DNA of 64,000 nucleotides from Volvox africanus. Taxonomy: Eukaryota > Chlorophyta > Chlorophyceae > Chlamydomonadales > Volvocaceae. Where the stretch lies: the NCBI GenBank assembly GCA_030268105.1, contig BSDZ01000008.1:1736001-1800000 (forward strand), given 5' to 3'. Shown in pieces: positions 1-12,785 of the stretch (its first letter is position 1; every line of letters starts with the position of its first letter). A program made the translations under genes and the position numbers. The notes below the pieces were generated by a model that did not search any database, was not told the origin of the DNA, and was given only the letters and a program-made list of their open reading frames with translations.

Positions 1-1149
1 CTATAAACGGATTCGGGTTGTATTTCGGATTCCATCTCTGTAAATGTCCTGCAAAGAACGCAACAGTTGGTTCGCCGTGTAAGGCCCATATATGGCCCAT
101 TCAAGGTAAATGGGTTTTGGTTTGCACTGCCTCTTGATTCTTGATTGTCTTGACGTAGACGTCATACAATAACATTATCTATTTCATTCGCATTGGATAT
201 TAGGGTACACGAGATACGTACTTGGGCACAGCTGAGGAGTACGTCGTCATCCGTGATAACTTAGTTCGTTGGTGCCGCATGCCCCTCTGCTTGCTTAACA
301 GCGACACCGGATGGAGTGATGGTGGCTCGGGTTAGCCGGGGGGAACAGCACAGCTATACACAAAAACACCCTAAAACCGGAAACGGTTCTGCAAATAGCA
401 GTACACCCACCTCGTCGGTCGACGATTATGTAGGTGAAGGGTGAGGGGTGGCCTTCCGCCCGCAAGACGTGGGCGGTATCGATACCATCGCGGTGCAACT
501 CACTGCATGGGGAGTGACGCGGGGGAGTGCGGAGGCCATCTCGTCGTGCGGGCCGGAGGGGAAAACGGGAGAAAAACACACACAATACCTGCAGCTAAAG
601 ACCAAGGCCTCTATCAAGTGACCAACATGGTCAGAGGGCGGGATCTCGGGAAGGCAGGTTTATTAACCATGTACCCACAAGCAAATACACACGAGGGAAA
701 TGCATCTGCGAATTCAAGACAGACGCCGCGCGGCGTAGGGTGCAAAGAGGGGGGGAGCGACCCAGGTGGGCGCGTGGCTGCCGGTTCCCGTGTAAATTCC
801 CTTCCCCACCCTCGTCCCCTCTCCAACACGTACCTAATGATTCCGTCCCCGAGACCGTCGGCCCCAATCTGCACCCGTTCGTACAGGGCGGCAAATATAA
901 TGGAACATAATGGAGCATTACAGAATGTAACGGAATGTAAACATGCGCTGTGGTTCGGTCACTGCCCGTCATCCGAGCCCCCGGTGCTTGTCCTTTCAGG
1001 GCAGGTCGCCCACATACAGTATAACACCCTTCCATACACACATACACAATATACGTAAAAAGAGGGTTCCTGTTCGTAAACCTGACCGGTTAAGCTCCAC
1101 ATCTCCCCGCACCGCCTAACCCAAGAGCGTGTTGCTCACATTCCAACAG
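1..1149. other. No gene identified
   Basis: I see no exon set, RNA gene or mobile element here. ORFs of 60-205 codons exist on both strands, but none resembles a known protein and they overlap one another. The sequence may be the 3' part of a gene lying left of the window, see the possible terminal exon at 1150. Confidence 0.3.
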
Positions 1150-1233
1150 ATCCTCCGCGACCTGTACGACCTGTATTGGCTTAGCGAAGAGTCGTTACCT
1201 TGGTCACAAGTGTGGGAGCGAGACCCAGTCTAG
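1150..1233 (+). CDS. Possible terminal exon of a gene starting outside the window
   Basis: A pyrimidine-containing stretch ending in AACAG is followed by 28 codons to TAG that read ILRDLYDLYWLSEESLPWSQ and then VWERDPV. The peptide has protein-like composition and good codon choice, unlike its surroundings, and would suit the C-terminal exon of a plus-strand gene. I do not recognise the family, found no upstream exon within the window, and saw no TGTAA signal close downstream. It may be chance. Confidence 0.25.
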   Translation: MLRDLYDLYWLSEESLPWSQVWERDPV

Positions 1234-1422
1234 CTGCAGCCGTGAGCGCATTGGCGCAGTTGCCGCCGCCTTGAGTCTGGACCGTGGGTGGGGGATAACA
1301 CCCAGTCAACAAGCCAGTGGTAGGGGCGGGTGCGGGAAACGAAACAGGGACCAATATGTACGGGGCAAGAATGGCGGGAAAAGACAGCCCCCGACCGCTA
1401 ATACGCGGCGCTCAGTATAATC

Positions 1423-1451
1423 CTGTTGCTGTTGCTGCTGCTGCAGCTGCT

Positions 1452-1482
<31 letters not shown>

Positions 1483-1491
1483 ATGATGATG
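1423..1491. repeat. Triplet microsatellite (CTG then TGA units)
   Basis: About 69 bp made of CTG/TTG/CAG triplets that change abruptly into a TGA run. Read on either strand it gives homopolymer-like peptides (Leu/Met, or His/Gln on the minus strand). No flanking exon supports translation. The following 800 bp up to the DnaJ-type gene holds no gene I can recognise. Confidence 0.8.
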
Positions 1492-2090
1492 ACACCTGAG
1501 ACTGAGTCTGAGACTGATGATGATGTTGTTCCATTTCCTGACCCTCACTTTTCCCCCGGGCACATAGTTATCTTCCTCATCCAAACATGGGTTCTAGGTT
1601 TCCCGAGGTACCGAGGTACGGACCTCGAGCTTTTCCGTCCGGAGCTTCTCATCGGGGCGAGGGTACGCGGCGACGGAAGCCAAATAGTCCACTCCGCAGC
1701 TGCCCATTCCAACGATCTTGATACGCCTTTCGAGTGGTTGATCGCAGCCCTGGTCGTAGCTCGTAGAGGATGTATCCGATGGGCCCAGGGTTCCAGGCGT
1801 TTGAGCAGCACGACATAGCAGACCGTACTCGGCATCTCACCTGAAAGCCTGGATTGAAGCTGGCCCTGATGATCGTAGAAGTCAAACGGCATCGCCGAAA
1901 CCACCCTGCCTTGACGGCCCGTCCACTTCCAAACGGATTGCTTAAGGTAAACGTGCGTACCATCGGTGAGCAGCTGTCAGGCGCGGTCGCTTTCGCCGGA
2001 CTTTGCGTTAGACCACTGCGACCTGGAATACGGCAAATGGATTCCGTTTCGCGAAGGCCAGAAAGGGCTATGTCGGAAGTTCATGGCTAC

Positions 2091-2098
2091 TATATAAG
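2091..2098 (+). promoter_or_regulatory. TATA-like box before the DnaJ-type gene
   Basis: TATATAAG lies 207 bp upstream of the proposed ATG at 2305, the only good TATA match in this upstream region. It fits a start site near 2120 and a 5' UTR of roughly 180 bp. Position and motif are the only support. Confidence 0.35.
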
Positions 2099-2304
2099 CT
2101 AGATTAAGCGAACAGTTATACTTTTGGAACTTCGTCTTATTACCAGGCTTATGTTACTTAACTAGACCCTTTCGGAACGTAGTAATTAGGTACACCTCTT
2201 GCCTTATCACCCGGGACTACAGCTTTAGGCACACAAAAGGCGGAATTGCTTTTCGTTTGAATGATAGGCTCATTGGACTGAGGTTCTGCAACGTCGTCGT
2301 GGAA

Positions 2305-5275
2305 ATGTGCGTATCTTTTCGGCTCCGTCCGGCGAGGCCGTGTGGAGGCCTTTCAAGTAGGCATTTTGCGAGTGGATTGGTTTCATGCCGAACTGCGGTG
2401 TTGGAGCGCCCTTCGGTGCGGAGAGCTGTCTGGCGACCGGCCAAGAGCAAGGACACCCTTCGCCAAAGCTTTGATAGTAAGTAATGGTGGAAGTTTAAGT
2501 TATCTTGCCAAATTAATGGTCGAGTGATGACTAGGTCTTCCGGTTGTATCTTTCCCACGGATCTGCTTCTTGTCCGAGCTAAGAGCCGTTGGACAGTCAG
2601 GACTTAGAAGTCTTTGGCGTAAAATAATACCTTACCCCAACTCGTTGCCCGTGTTGGTGTTCCTGTTAACGGGCAACCGTGGCGACAGGACTTGAATCGT
2701 CGCCCACGCATTGTTTGTCTTACGAAACAGAGCGCATTGTTGTATCTACTGTATTTACATGCTCATTTCTAGGGTTTTGCCTTGTAAGCGCTGTTAGGAG
2801 GTGACGTCATCTCGGTCGTGGCATATCACATACATGGTGTGAACCCCTGATTAGGTTCATCCTTCCGTCAGCTATAGCCAGAGATGCTATTCAACCCTAT
2901 TTCTATCGTCAAAAAACAGACTGTGTTGAGGTCTGTGCCTTAGCGATATCGCTGGAGCATCCTATACTTGTCGACCCGCCGTGTATACATCTCCCTTCCG
3001 TGCTAAAATAAATTTCTGCGAAGGTGAAGACGAGCTGGATAGCGACTTGGCCAACGAGCTACAAACAGCAGCCGACCCGCAACGCCTCCAGAAACTAGCG
3101 CGTCATTTTGAGCTTGCGTGGAAAATCAGCAGGGTAAGCCTAGTTTTCAGCAAAAGCACAAAATGAACGGAGCGAAAACCAGCAGGAATATCACCTAGCC
3201 GACCGGCGCCTAGGAGTTGAACGGGCCGGGGTATTATGGCATGTTGGGGAGCGAGGAGACGGGAGGAGCCACAACTCAGTCCCTTGGTGGTCTTAACTCC
3301 GGTTGGTCGAGGCTCCATAATTTGGCAGAGACGGCGAGAATGTAGCTTACGGGATGATGGCCCCACTTTGTAGCCTAGGGGATACGCAGGGGAAACTGTT
3401 CTAGAGTTTTTGGGCGTTCGTCGACGTTGAGCAATGGGAGGTAAGGCAGCTTAGGCCCATGTGCCCTGCTCGGCTTGGTTACGCAACGAGCGAGGGAGGG
3501 AAAAGGGGACTCTGTCAATATGTGATATACACATATCCTTCGCCACTCTCGGACCCTGTTGCCATCGTATGCTCGATTCCCGCAGCCCGGGCGGCCGATG
3601 ACGTGCGATTGCTGCAGCGGCCGCAAGGAGGAGGAGTGTCAGTGGTGTCATGGAACAGGTGCGACCCACTGGTTGGCAGGGTGTGATGACGACATGAAGA
3701 GCATTGTTTTATGTTCTCTTTTCAAAGTACATTCGATTTCGACTTACTTAAGTAGGGATTCCCTCCTGCGAGAATGGAGCTGTTGTGGTCACCTGGAGGG
3801 GCATGCAGTAGCGGAGAGACGGAAGTTGGGAAGGTATCAACGGGCCTGCCTCAGACGCAGTTCTGCACCATCTGGCTATAGATATCGTTTTACGTATATA
3901 TAAATATCCCAACGGGGGTCATACGGGTGTCAAAATAAACAACATGATTTTGTATCTAGATGCGGTTAAGGTGGGGGGCGGCGGTCTGGATATGTAGATG
4001 CGAGTCGCGACATGTCGAGGTGCGGCTGAAGGGGGGGTATCTAGATGCGGCTTCTCGGTAGCTACCCAGATACAGCTGAGGAGGTCCTCCCGGATATCTA
4101 GGTTCGACTTGCTGGACATCTAGATGATACTTCTGTGTACCCATATGCAGCTAAAGGAGGGAGCCTGGCTTACGTACATATCTAGATGTGTAAAGATGTG
4201 GCTGGAGGAGCCGCGACCTTCTCGTTAGTAGGCAGGCATGATCTGTGAATTTGGTGTGCCCTGAAACCCAAAATAGCCACTAGGACTAGGACTAGGACTA
4301 GGACAACGCAGTCGCAAAAATAAATAACTATAATGGTCTAGGTGGAAGCTCTGCGTGAGTGGACTGTGCGCAGCACTCCTCTGCGCCATTCCTCTGCGCA
4401 GATGGCCCGCTCGCTTCTCTGTCTGCGATTTCATGATCCAAATTTTAACTTCCTACTGTACGTTATAACCGAATTCCATGGCCGGTGCACGCGGTAATCA
4501 CGGCTCTGCGCACATGGCCGCCTGGGGTCTCCCTTGCTATAAGAGAAATAGCACATACATGCGTTTTAGTAGTCGTACATGTACGGCACACGCGTCCACG
4601 TGGCGAAGCATCTCGAACGGGCTTTGTGGCTCTCAACTACTGTGCTGCGCTGCTCTTACCATGCTTCTGGTGTTGTCACACTGCACTTGCTGCCCTCCTG
4701 CGTCCCGGTGTCAGGTTACCTGATGGTGGGTAGTCAGGTGTACCCGAGCACCCCGACACACACCAACAACTGCCCCGTCTGCAAGGGGAAGGTGCGTTTG
4801 CAACCCCTCCTTACCGCTTACCGGGTGGCCCACTTCACCCCGTTTACCGGGGGGAGTAGGGGCCTTGGGCGCACCCTGCCACATTCCTTCCCCTCACCTT
4901 GGCATCGGTGTCCTTCAGGACACCGCACCACTGTCAGATTTGTTCAGATGGGTCATAGGGGCTGAGGGATTCAGGAACCCTATGTGTTTAGGCACATACA
5001 CATACATATACATATACACATACACATCTTCGCCACATTTGGGACTTACCGGGACATAGCTCGGTCACCTCTGCCACTCGTGGACATGCGAGCGGGATAG
5101 TTTGAAATTTAACAATGTTAGCCAGGAGTCGTTGCGCGGCTGTGCTGAGCTATGCTATGCTGCGCTGCGCTGCTATGCTGTGCTGCCCCGCCAGGGCTAC
5201 CTGAAGTGCGAACGCTGCCGAGGCACGGGCTTCCGAGCGAACTGGCTGTCGTCTGACTCACACTTGCTTCCGTGA
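2305..5275 (+). CDS. DnaJ-type cysteine-rich zinc-finger protein, chloroplast-type, no J domain
   Basis: Five exons: 2305-2476, 3024-3133, 3586-3658, 4715-4791, 5195-5275; 513 bp, 170 residues, all phases agreeing. Residues 1-55 are rich in Arg, Ser and Ala with few acids, like a plastid transit peptide. A short acidic helix-forming stretch (EDELDSDLANEL) follows. The rest is a DnaJ-type zinc domain with four CxxC pairs: CDCCSGRK, CQWCHGTG, CPVCKGKG, CERCRGTG. Four such pairs bind two zinc ions in DnaJ. Family members without a J domain (BSD2, PSA2, LQY1 types) assist assembly of Rubisco or photosystems in plastids; which one this resembles most cannot be told here. The first repeat has Lys instead of the second Gly. 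The start is the first ATG in frame with the presequence. Exon 1 has the least support, because transit peptides are not conserved. Confidence 0.82.
3950..4210. repeat. Degenerate minisatellite inside an intron of the DnaJ-type gene
   Basis: Units resembling TATCTAGATGCGGCT recur, diverged, about five times in 250 bp within the 1056-bp intron 3659-4714. Further along, 4282-4305 is a short CTAGGA hexamer run. No coding potential is visible. Confidence 0.55.
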
Positions 5276-8200
5276 AGAAGCATCATGTGTCATTGGTGTC
5301 GGAAGGAGATCCCGCAGCTGGGGTCTCAACAGAAGCCGTACGACAACTGGGGGCTGTCTGTGGGGGGAAGGGGGGGATCTGGCGTGGGGCCGTTCCGGGG
5401 CCATTCTTCCGTATCAACGCAGCGGCAGTGGGTCTAGCAGCTGTGGCGTCGAGTGCCCAGTTAACGGTGGTTAGATTGCCTGGCAGCGAGCTGCCTGGCT
5501 GCCTGGCTGTGGCATTGTTCGTATTTGGCTTGACTCTTCTTTCATCAGCAGCATGTAGCACTGCAGAAGAACTGTGAGAAAGTTAACTTGGGGCAGCATG
5601 CGGAGTATTCGCCAAGCAGAGGCTTTGGCGCGTGCCAGTCGAACAGGAGGTGTGGCGGGCTTCTCTTTGGTTTGGGCGCGAAGAGGTACGGCGTGTACGA
5701 AATGTACGATAACGATTCTGAAGGACTCTCGTGTATGTACGGCAGGCGCAACGGCCCAAATCCCCCGTATCCCTGCTGGCCCCCACTGGTTGACCTTGCT
5801 GCTTGGACCGCACGGCTCGTTTGGACAGATCCTCTTCCTTTTCCTGTTTCTGGATGATTCAGAAGCCGAACTGTGCCGTACTGCACTGTATTCACTCCTG
5901 ACTGGTGGGAGACCTCAGTCAGAGATATTCTGGCATCTGTCAGTGTGTTTTCGTGTTTCCAGATTTGGATCCAGGGTTATTTTCAGGCCAAATTAAGGAT
6001 GAAGGTCCGCAAATATTTTCATGTTTGGGTTTTGGCGCTCAGATTACTTTTGCTTCGCGTCATTTGATGATTTAACTAAGTCAGGTCAGGTCAGGAGTCA
6101 GGCGCTTTATTTGTTGAGTCGTTGTTGTGATGTGATGTGGTGTGATGTCGATGGTACGTGCATGCATGTCCTGGACGCGGTGGTTTTTTTGTTGGGAAAA
6201 CACGCTTGATTAGGGAACCAGATTACATACATGATACATGAGGTTGGCAGGCTGCCTCTCAGCGGGCTTATCTCCGGCACAACGAGGCATCCTCCTCTGC
6301 GTCGCTCGGGGGGGGGGGGACACTCGCGGCTGCGCACACTGTGGGAAGACCGGGGACACTTGCAAGACACTCTGCTGAGTGTGGGAACGAACGACCGGAA
6401 GGGTGGTGGTGGAAGCAGGGGCAGCCGGCGGGAGGCGGGGCCATCGGCGCTCTTTGCTGGAGCCGGAGCTCTCCATGTTGGCAGAGCCGGCGCCATGCCC
6501 CACCATGAAGAAGGGCATGTGGCAGAATGGTAGACGTGAAACCGGAGCCGGGGCTAGTATCTCGAGACTCCCGCCACGAGACTCCCAGGGCTCATGGAGG
6601 GCGGCTCCCCCCTCCCGGCCACTGGTCACCCACTGATGATGACGGCAGGCTGGATGTCGTCCTTGAAGCTGGCTGATCATTTTGCTCCTCTTAGGGCAGT
6701 GGGCAGTCCGTCATTTTAGTGGGAGTGAATTTAGTCGGTGCAGGGACAGCGGGACGGCTGCGGAGACCGTGTAAGGGAGTTTCTACCTCCCATCAACTCC
6801 GCCTCTGGCTTTATTCGTGCTCATCGATCGCTTTGGGGAAGCAGCTTTTGCGGATGTAGGGGCTGTGCGGCTTTGGGGGTGATGTGGACGGGTCGCTTGT
6901 GCGGTTACCAAAGCCGTGTAATCGGAGCCGTGCGGAGCAGCAGTGGTGGGATCCGTCCTGTGGGCTTGTCTGGGGATGACGATGGCTTGATGGTGGTGAT
7001 GACTCCAGGGAGTACGGAGAGAGGAGGGAGTGGGAAAATAACTGCGCTGAACTGCACTGGAGTGGGGTGGGGTGGCGGGACTATTCTGTCCCTTTGCCAC
7101 TGTGTATGTGTATGTGTCTGCGTATCGGTACGTTCGAAGATTTGGTAAGTCATTAGATGTGGCTATCTGTTGGCCTGGGGCTGGGGCAGAGGCTGTGAGT
7201 GTCCTGTCTGGACGCATCGCCGAACTGGTCCCCTCTTCCTCTTGTACCTTTCTATATGCGTATTAGCGCGTGTGTTTGTCTGCATCTGCGTGTGTGTGTG
7301 TGTGTGTGTGTGTATGTGTCGACCATGCCCCCGTCCTCTGTAAGTGTTATATCCACTTTCTGTGTTGGAGGATTGGTCGCACGTGCATGGGCCACTTTAA
7401 GTGGTTCATGAAAACAGCAATATATGCAGTTGGAATGGATGGGGTGGGTCTGTTGCCTGTGGGCGGATGCGATCCGTTGGCTCGCCGCGGCTGTGTATTG
7501 TACTGAGGCGGCGGCGACCTGCCGTCACGACGTGTCTTTTCAGAATGCTCCCGCCTGAAGGTTGACACCATTCGGTCGTAGATAAGAGGAGGCTCGTCGA
7601 CCTGGTCGGTCTGCTGGGACGAGCTGGGTGTGACAGTTCACAGGTAATTGTGGCTGCATGCCGCGACACCCTTTCATCTGCGGGCAGAGTGGGGGGGGCC
7701 GGGTGACCACGGCGCACAGTACTTAGTAGCAGTACTTCATAGCCTCTACGCAGATTGGACAAATGTGTTAGGGATGTGTGTCTGACTGTGTCGATGGCTG
7801 CAGCACTTGGGTTAAACAAACCCCTGCACTCGAGCCGTATGTCTGGGCATGGTGATGTGGTGGAATAGACCTGTACATTATGATTTCCTGTTATTCTTGT
7901 TCTAGAATATCCTCGATGTTTTTCACACCGCTTTGGATTTTGCTTGGATTAGACGTATCTCGGTGTAGTACAATCTTCTTCTCACGATCGTTGCCTCTGA
8001 GATCTCCCTGATCGTGGAGGGGAGCGATGCATAATAGACGTATTTAACCGTCGTGATCATTGATATAATAATGCGAATTCCCTCCTTCAATGCAAAGGAA
8101 AGTGGATACAAGCGAGAGGCGCTATCCACACTCAAGAGGCAAAAGACACACAAACGCACTTTTTCTTTTTGCAGCAATCAGCACAAAAGCACCGCGTACC

Positions 8201-8965
8201 ACTTTTTTGCACACTATATGCGCATTTTGACCATTCCAAAACATAAACGATAAAGCCTGTAGAAGAAGAGTTGAATCGGATGCTCTGCTGTTTTTTATCT
8301 TGAAATACGTACTTTGTCATGCGCAGCTCAAAGATGCAGCTCAGCAGCTCGTAGGAGGCACCACCGCAACTGACACCCATTCGGCGGCTCATCACCACTC
8401 CCGTGTCAAGCAGCCAGGGGGTCTGGGGAGGCAAGCGGCGAAGGCCCCCCCCTCCCCTATGGGGGCGTCCCGGGACCCCTCCCGTCTCGCCGACCGCATA
8501 TGTGCCTGCACTCCCAACTCCCAATGCCCGCCCAAAAGCATTCGTCATCACATACATTCAAAATCACCCATCTGCCAGGATATGCGCTTACATGTTTACA
8601 TGTAAAGATGCATACATACACACACATACATATCAATATATATACTCGTACGACATCCCGCCCATCCGGCTTCATGACATAATAGTACTTCTCCTTCCAG
8701 GTTGACTTTCTTCCTTCTTCCTGATGCGACCCACATTCCTCCCCGGCCTCGCCTCAAAAAACACATACACACACTTGCAAACAAAAAAAACACAAAAAAA
8801 ACATCCTTCCCGGCCCGCCCCGCTTCCCGCTCCCTTCATTCCTTCCTTTCGCGCATGGACCAAACCTCCTGCCGTACACGCTCATCAACCTGCATGAAAC
8901 CGCCGTACAGCTCACAGGGACACCAAACAAATCGATGCAGATCCCCCCGCCCAGCCCCTGCCCCC
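5276..8965. other. 3' flank and spacer, no gene identified
   Basis: This 3.7-kb stretch lies between the convergent DnaJ-type and DGAT1 genes. It must contain the 3' UTRs of both, but I see no clear TGTAA signal within 1 kb of the DnaJ-type stop. It contains TG runs (about 7090-7120 and 7288-7318) and unsupported ORFs of up to 156 codons. None shows a recognisable domain or a consistent splice pattern. Confidence 0.45.
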
Positions 8966-8970
8966 TTACA
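8966..8970 (-). terminator. Polyadenylation signal TGTAA for DGAT1
   Basis: TGTAA on the minus strand lies about 105 nt past the DGAT1 stop codon, the usual volvocine signal. Further copies lie near 8584 and 8595 and could serve a longer 3' UTR. Confidence 0.5.
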
Positions 8971-9072
8971 CTCCACACACACCCCAGCAGTTCACAAAGA
9001 GTCTCATTCGGAGGTAGTTCCTGGCACTGTCAGGGCGGGGGCCAACCAAGTTCCAACAGAATAGCTAACCAA

Positions 9073-12000
9073 CTACGAGATACCGTTGGAGGCTGAGATA
9101 GGAACTCCCAACGTCGCGTTGGCCGCTCCCCCGAAGAGAATGCCCGTGCTGACCGCAGAGTGGCCGGCTCGCATTGCCAGTAGCGTGGGCCTTATGCCTA
9201 CCATGTAGTCATGATAGTACAGCAGTACGGACACGGGCTGTCCCACCACGCAAAACGCGATCCAGAAGATGAAGTTCCCTACGGGAGATCCGGGGGTGGT
9301 CCGAGGGCCTGGTGTTTGCATGTGTGTGTGTGTGTGTGTGTGTGTGTGGGCGCGTGCGTGTGTATGTGTGTGTGTGGGAGTCTTCAGCGGAGGCCTGGGG
9401 AGGTACTGGGCATGTGCCGCATCGTGTGATGTTGGCCAGATGGATTGCGTGGCGAGGCACCGCTGAGGAGCACTCGCAATTTAGAGCTTAAGCCCACCCC
9501 AGTGCCCACCCTACCCCCACCCCACCTAGTTCGTCCCGACGCAGCTGCTTCCGCAGTTTCTCTGTCACCAATATTAGCGGAACCTGTGATTGCACCTCGG
9601 GAGAAGGGGGATGAGGAAGAGGGGGATGAGGAAGAAGGGAAAGAAGCTTGATCGGATGCAACAGACGACCTAGGAGGTTAAGAAGCCAGTCCCCTCTTAA
9701 CCAGACCGGACCCCCAGTAGCCGGGTGCAGCTCATGACCTCCCCCGACCTCCCCCGACCTCCCCCGACTGACGGTAAGACAACTGAAGCTCTCTCCCTAA
9801 TCCCCAAGAGGGGCACATGAGGGGCCGCTGTACCCCCCCTGGAGCTCATCGACCCCCCCCCCGAGGTGCGCCTCCGTTCTGCTGAGGACGGAGGCGGCGA
9901 CCCGCCGGCCCTCGGCATGCTAATCAGAAAACGATCGGAACAGCCCGTGCTGCACGCGTGCAAACCACGGCTGCTTGACCTCCTGACACCTCGCAAACAC
10001 ATACATAGACACGTGTCCACCCCATCCAACCCCCCCTCCTTCCCCCCCAACACAAACATGTACACACAAAAACACGCAGACACTCAAAGAGAGCGCCGCT
10101 GTCAGCTCAGAAGAAATCCGCTCCTCTCCACCTGCGGCGCGCCCCTAAAACCTATACGATATACAGCACAGCACGTCCATAAGGCCCACCTGGAAGATGA
10201 TGCCGAAAAAGGCCCACAAGCGCACCAGGTGCAGAGGCACCCCGAGGATGAGCTCGTGAAAGACCGCCGACACGAAGAACGTCAACAGAATGGCGTTGAA
10301 GCGGGAGCTGCCGGCTCGGACAGCCGGGAAGTAGACGTGGCGGAGTAGCCACTTGTGTACCGGCATGTTCCAGAGCTTCCAGTACTCGCCCACCGTGCCT
10401 GCGTTCCACCAGTCCTAGGGAGGGGGGAAGGGGGGCAACCAGGGGGAGGGGGGAGGGGGAGTGCGCAGCAAGGCGCTGTTGAGACCAACCTAACCCTGGC
10501 CAGAGATGATGGTGATGGTGATGGTGATGGTGATGGTGATGGTGGTGATGGTGATGGTGATGGTGATGGTGATGGTGATGGTGATAATGATGGTGATGGT
10601 GATGGTGATGGTGATGGTGATGGTGGTGATGATGGTGATACAGTTGCAAGGACCTTGCCCTCTGTTCTTGATGTAAGCCAGCTTTAGCCGTGCACATCGG
10701 CTGTGTCAAACACACTGCACATACCGTACGAACACACGCACGAACACACATTCTATCTCCCCTGCCTACACCTCTCGACCCGCTCACCTTGTAGAACTCC
10801 CGGTCGCCGAAGCCGGTCAACTCCGCGAGCACGTTCAGCCAAAGGTGGAAGAGGCAGTAGAAGCACAACAGCCAGGCGTATGTGGAGGGCAGCGCCAGTT
10901 TGAGAATGCGCTCCACGACGCGAGGGAAGTCCATCTGGGTTTTGGCAGTGGGGGTGACCCGGGCACGTACGGCAGATAGTGGACATGGGATCTAGGGCAG
11001 AAGGGGTATGGGTAACGAAGGGAGGGGGAAATGAACGAAATGACGGAATGTAACGATCGATGTAAGCGGATCCGGGAGGGCGCCGGAGAGCATGAGTGTG
11101 AGCATGAGAGCATGAGTGTCACGAGGTGTACCCGTCGCCCGGGGGGACCCTTGAAGCCCATACCGGAAACCCTAACACAATTCTAACAGAAAAATACACA
11201 CACGCACAAAAACCCATCTGCCGGCACAAATACACATACATATGTATACATATATACACATACACACACACATGGCTTGCCTGCCTTAACGGCGCCATGG
11301 AGTTTGTCACCGCAGGTTCAATGTATTGCCCAATCAGGATCGCCAGCGCGGTGAGTGTGATGGCCAGTTCGAAGACCCTACGGAGGACCCAGCGACCTCG
11401 GAAGGTCCGGCTGCGCGGGAAGTTGACCTCGAAACCCGGGAAGAGGGGGAAAACGGGGGGGGGGGAATGATAAGCAACCAACCCGGAACAGGAAGGGGAG
11501 GGGGAAAGGGGGGGAGGGGGAAGGGGGGGAGGGGGAAGGGGGGGAGGGGGAAAGACGAATAAACGAGGCATGATGCCGCTGTTGACGGGGGAGGGGGAAG
11601 GAAGGAAGATGGGAGCTATCAACAAGGGAGTGTGTTTCAGCGCAGGAAAATGTAACCAAGGAAGCCAACGGGATTGTCCCGGGTTAGGTGACTATGCCGG
11701 CGGATGTAGCTCGTGGAAAATGACGCAGTGAATGGAAAGGGCTGCGCAAAAAAAACCGCCGCTCCAGGAATGTAGACGGTTTCAACCGCTAACGACCAAC
11801 GATGATGACGGTGGTTGCCAGATATAATCTTTAGAGTAAGGATATTTGTGTATTATGCCGCATATGGCGAGCAGTATGATGTGGCACCGAATACGGCAGC
11901 AGTTACCTGGTACGTCAACGTTGGTACGGCAAGGAAGTACAATAGGTTTCGGAGGGTGAGATTCTCGGGATACCTGGGGTCGCGAGTTGGGGTCGGGGGC

Positions 12001-12588
12001 AGGTGAGGGGATTGGGGGTTGGGGGAATTGGGGTTGGGTAGGGGCGGGGTACATACACAACCACACACGCATATTGAAGCTTCGGCACGAAGCTACGCGT
12101 ACTTTAGCAGACATCCACGCCCCCTTCCCCAGTAGTGCACCAAATTTCGATGACGTGCACCTCTTCCCAACTACTTTGTATGCCTAAGCGGCCGTGAGAG
12201 AAGGGTTCCAGTGACCCATGGGTCCCTTGTGTGTCCTGACCTACAACCCCTTTTTTCGGACAGAGAGTCACTCACTTTGCCAGCTGGCCCCAGTCCTCCG
12301 CAGGGGTATCTGGACAGCCCCTCTCCCCGGGCCTTATCTCGCCACACCGCCGAGCCGCCCGCAGGTCGAAGCAGCAGTGGTGGTACGACACCAGCTTCAT
12401 CCACAGCACCACAGCCAAAGTGATCAGGATACCACCAGAGATAGGCTCGGCCTGCGTGTGTGTGTGTGTATGTGTGTGCACGAATCGTACAAGGCGAAGT
12501 GCAAACATTAATGGCTTCCACTTGTATGGTTGACGAGATGCATGCATGACACACACATACACATACACATACACACACACATACACAC

Positions 12589-12623
<35 letters not shown>

Positions 12624-12634
12624 TACACATGCAC

Positions 12635-12701
<67 letters not shown>

Positions 12702-12754
12702 TACACATACACATACACATACACATGCACATACACATACACATACACATATAG

Positions 12755-12785
<31 letters not shown>

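Noticed and set aside
10152..10934. 260-codon ORF with a polyhistidine centre
   Set aside because: It runs two DGAT1 exons together through the GGTGAT intron; the donor GTGAGC and the acceptor before DWWNAG define the real exons.
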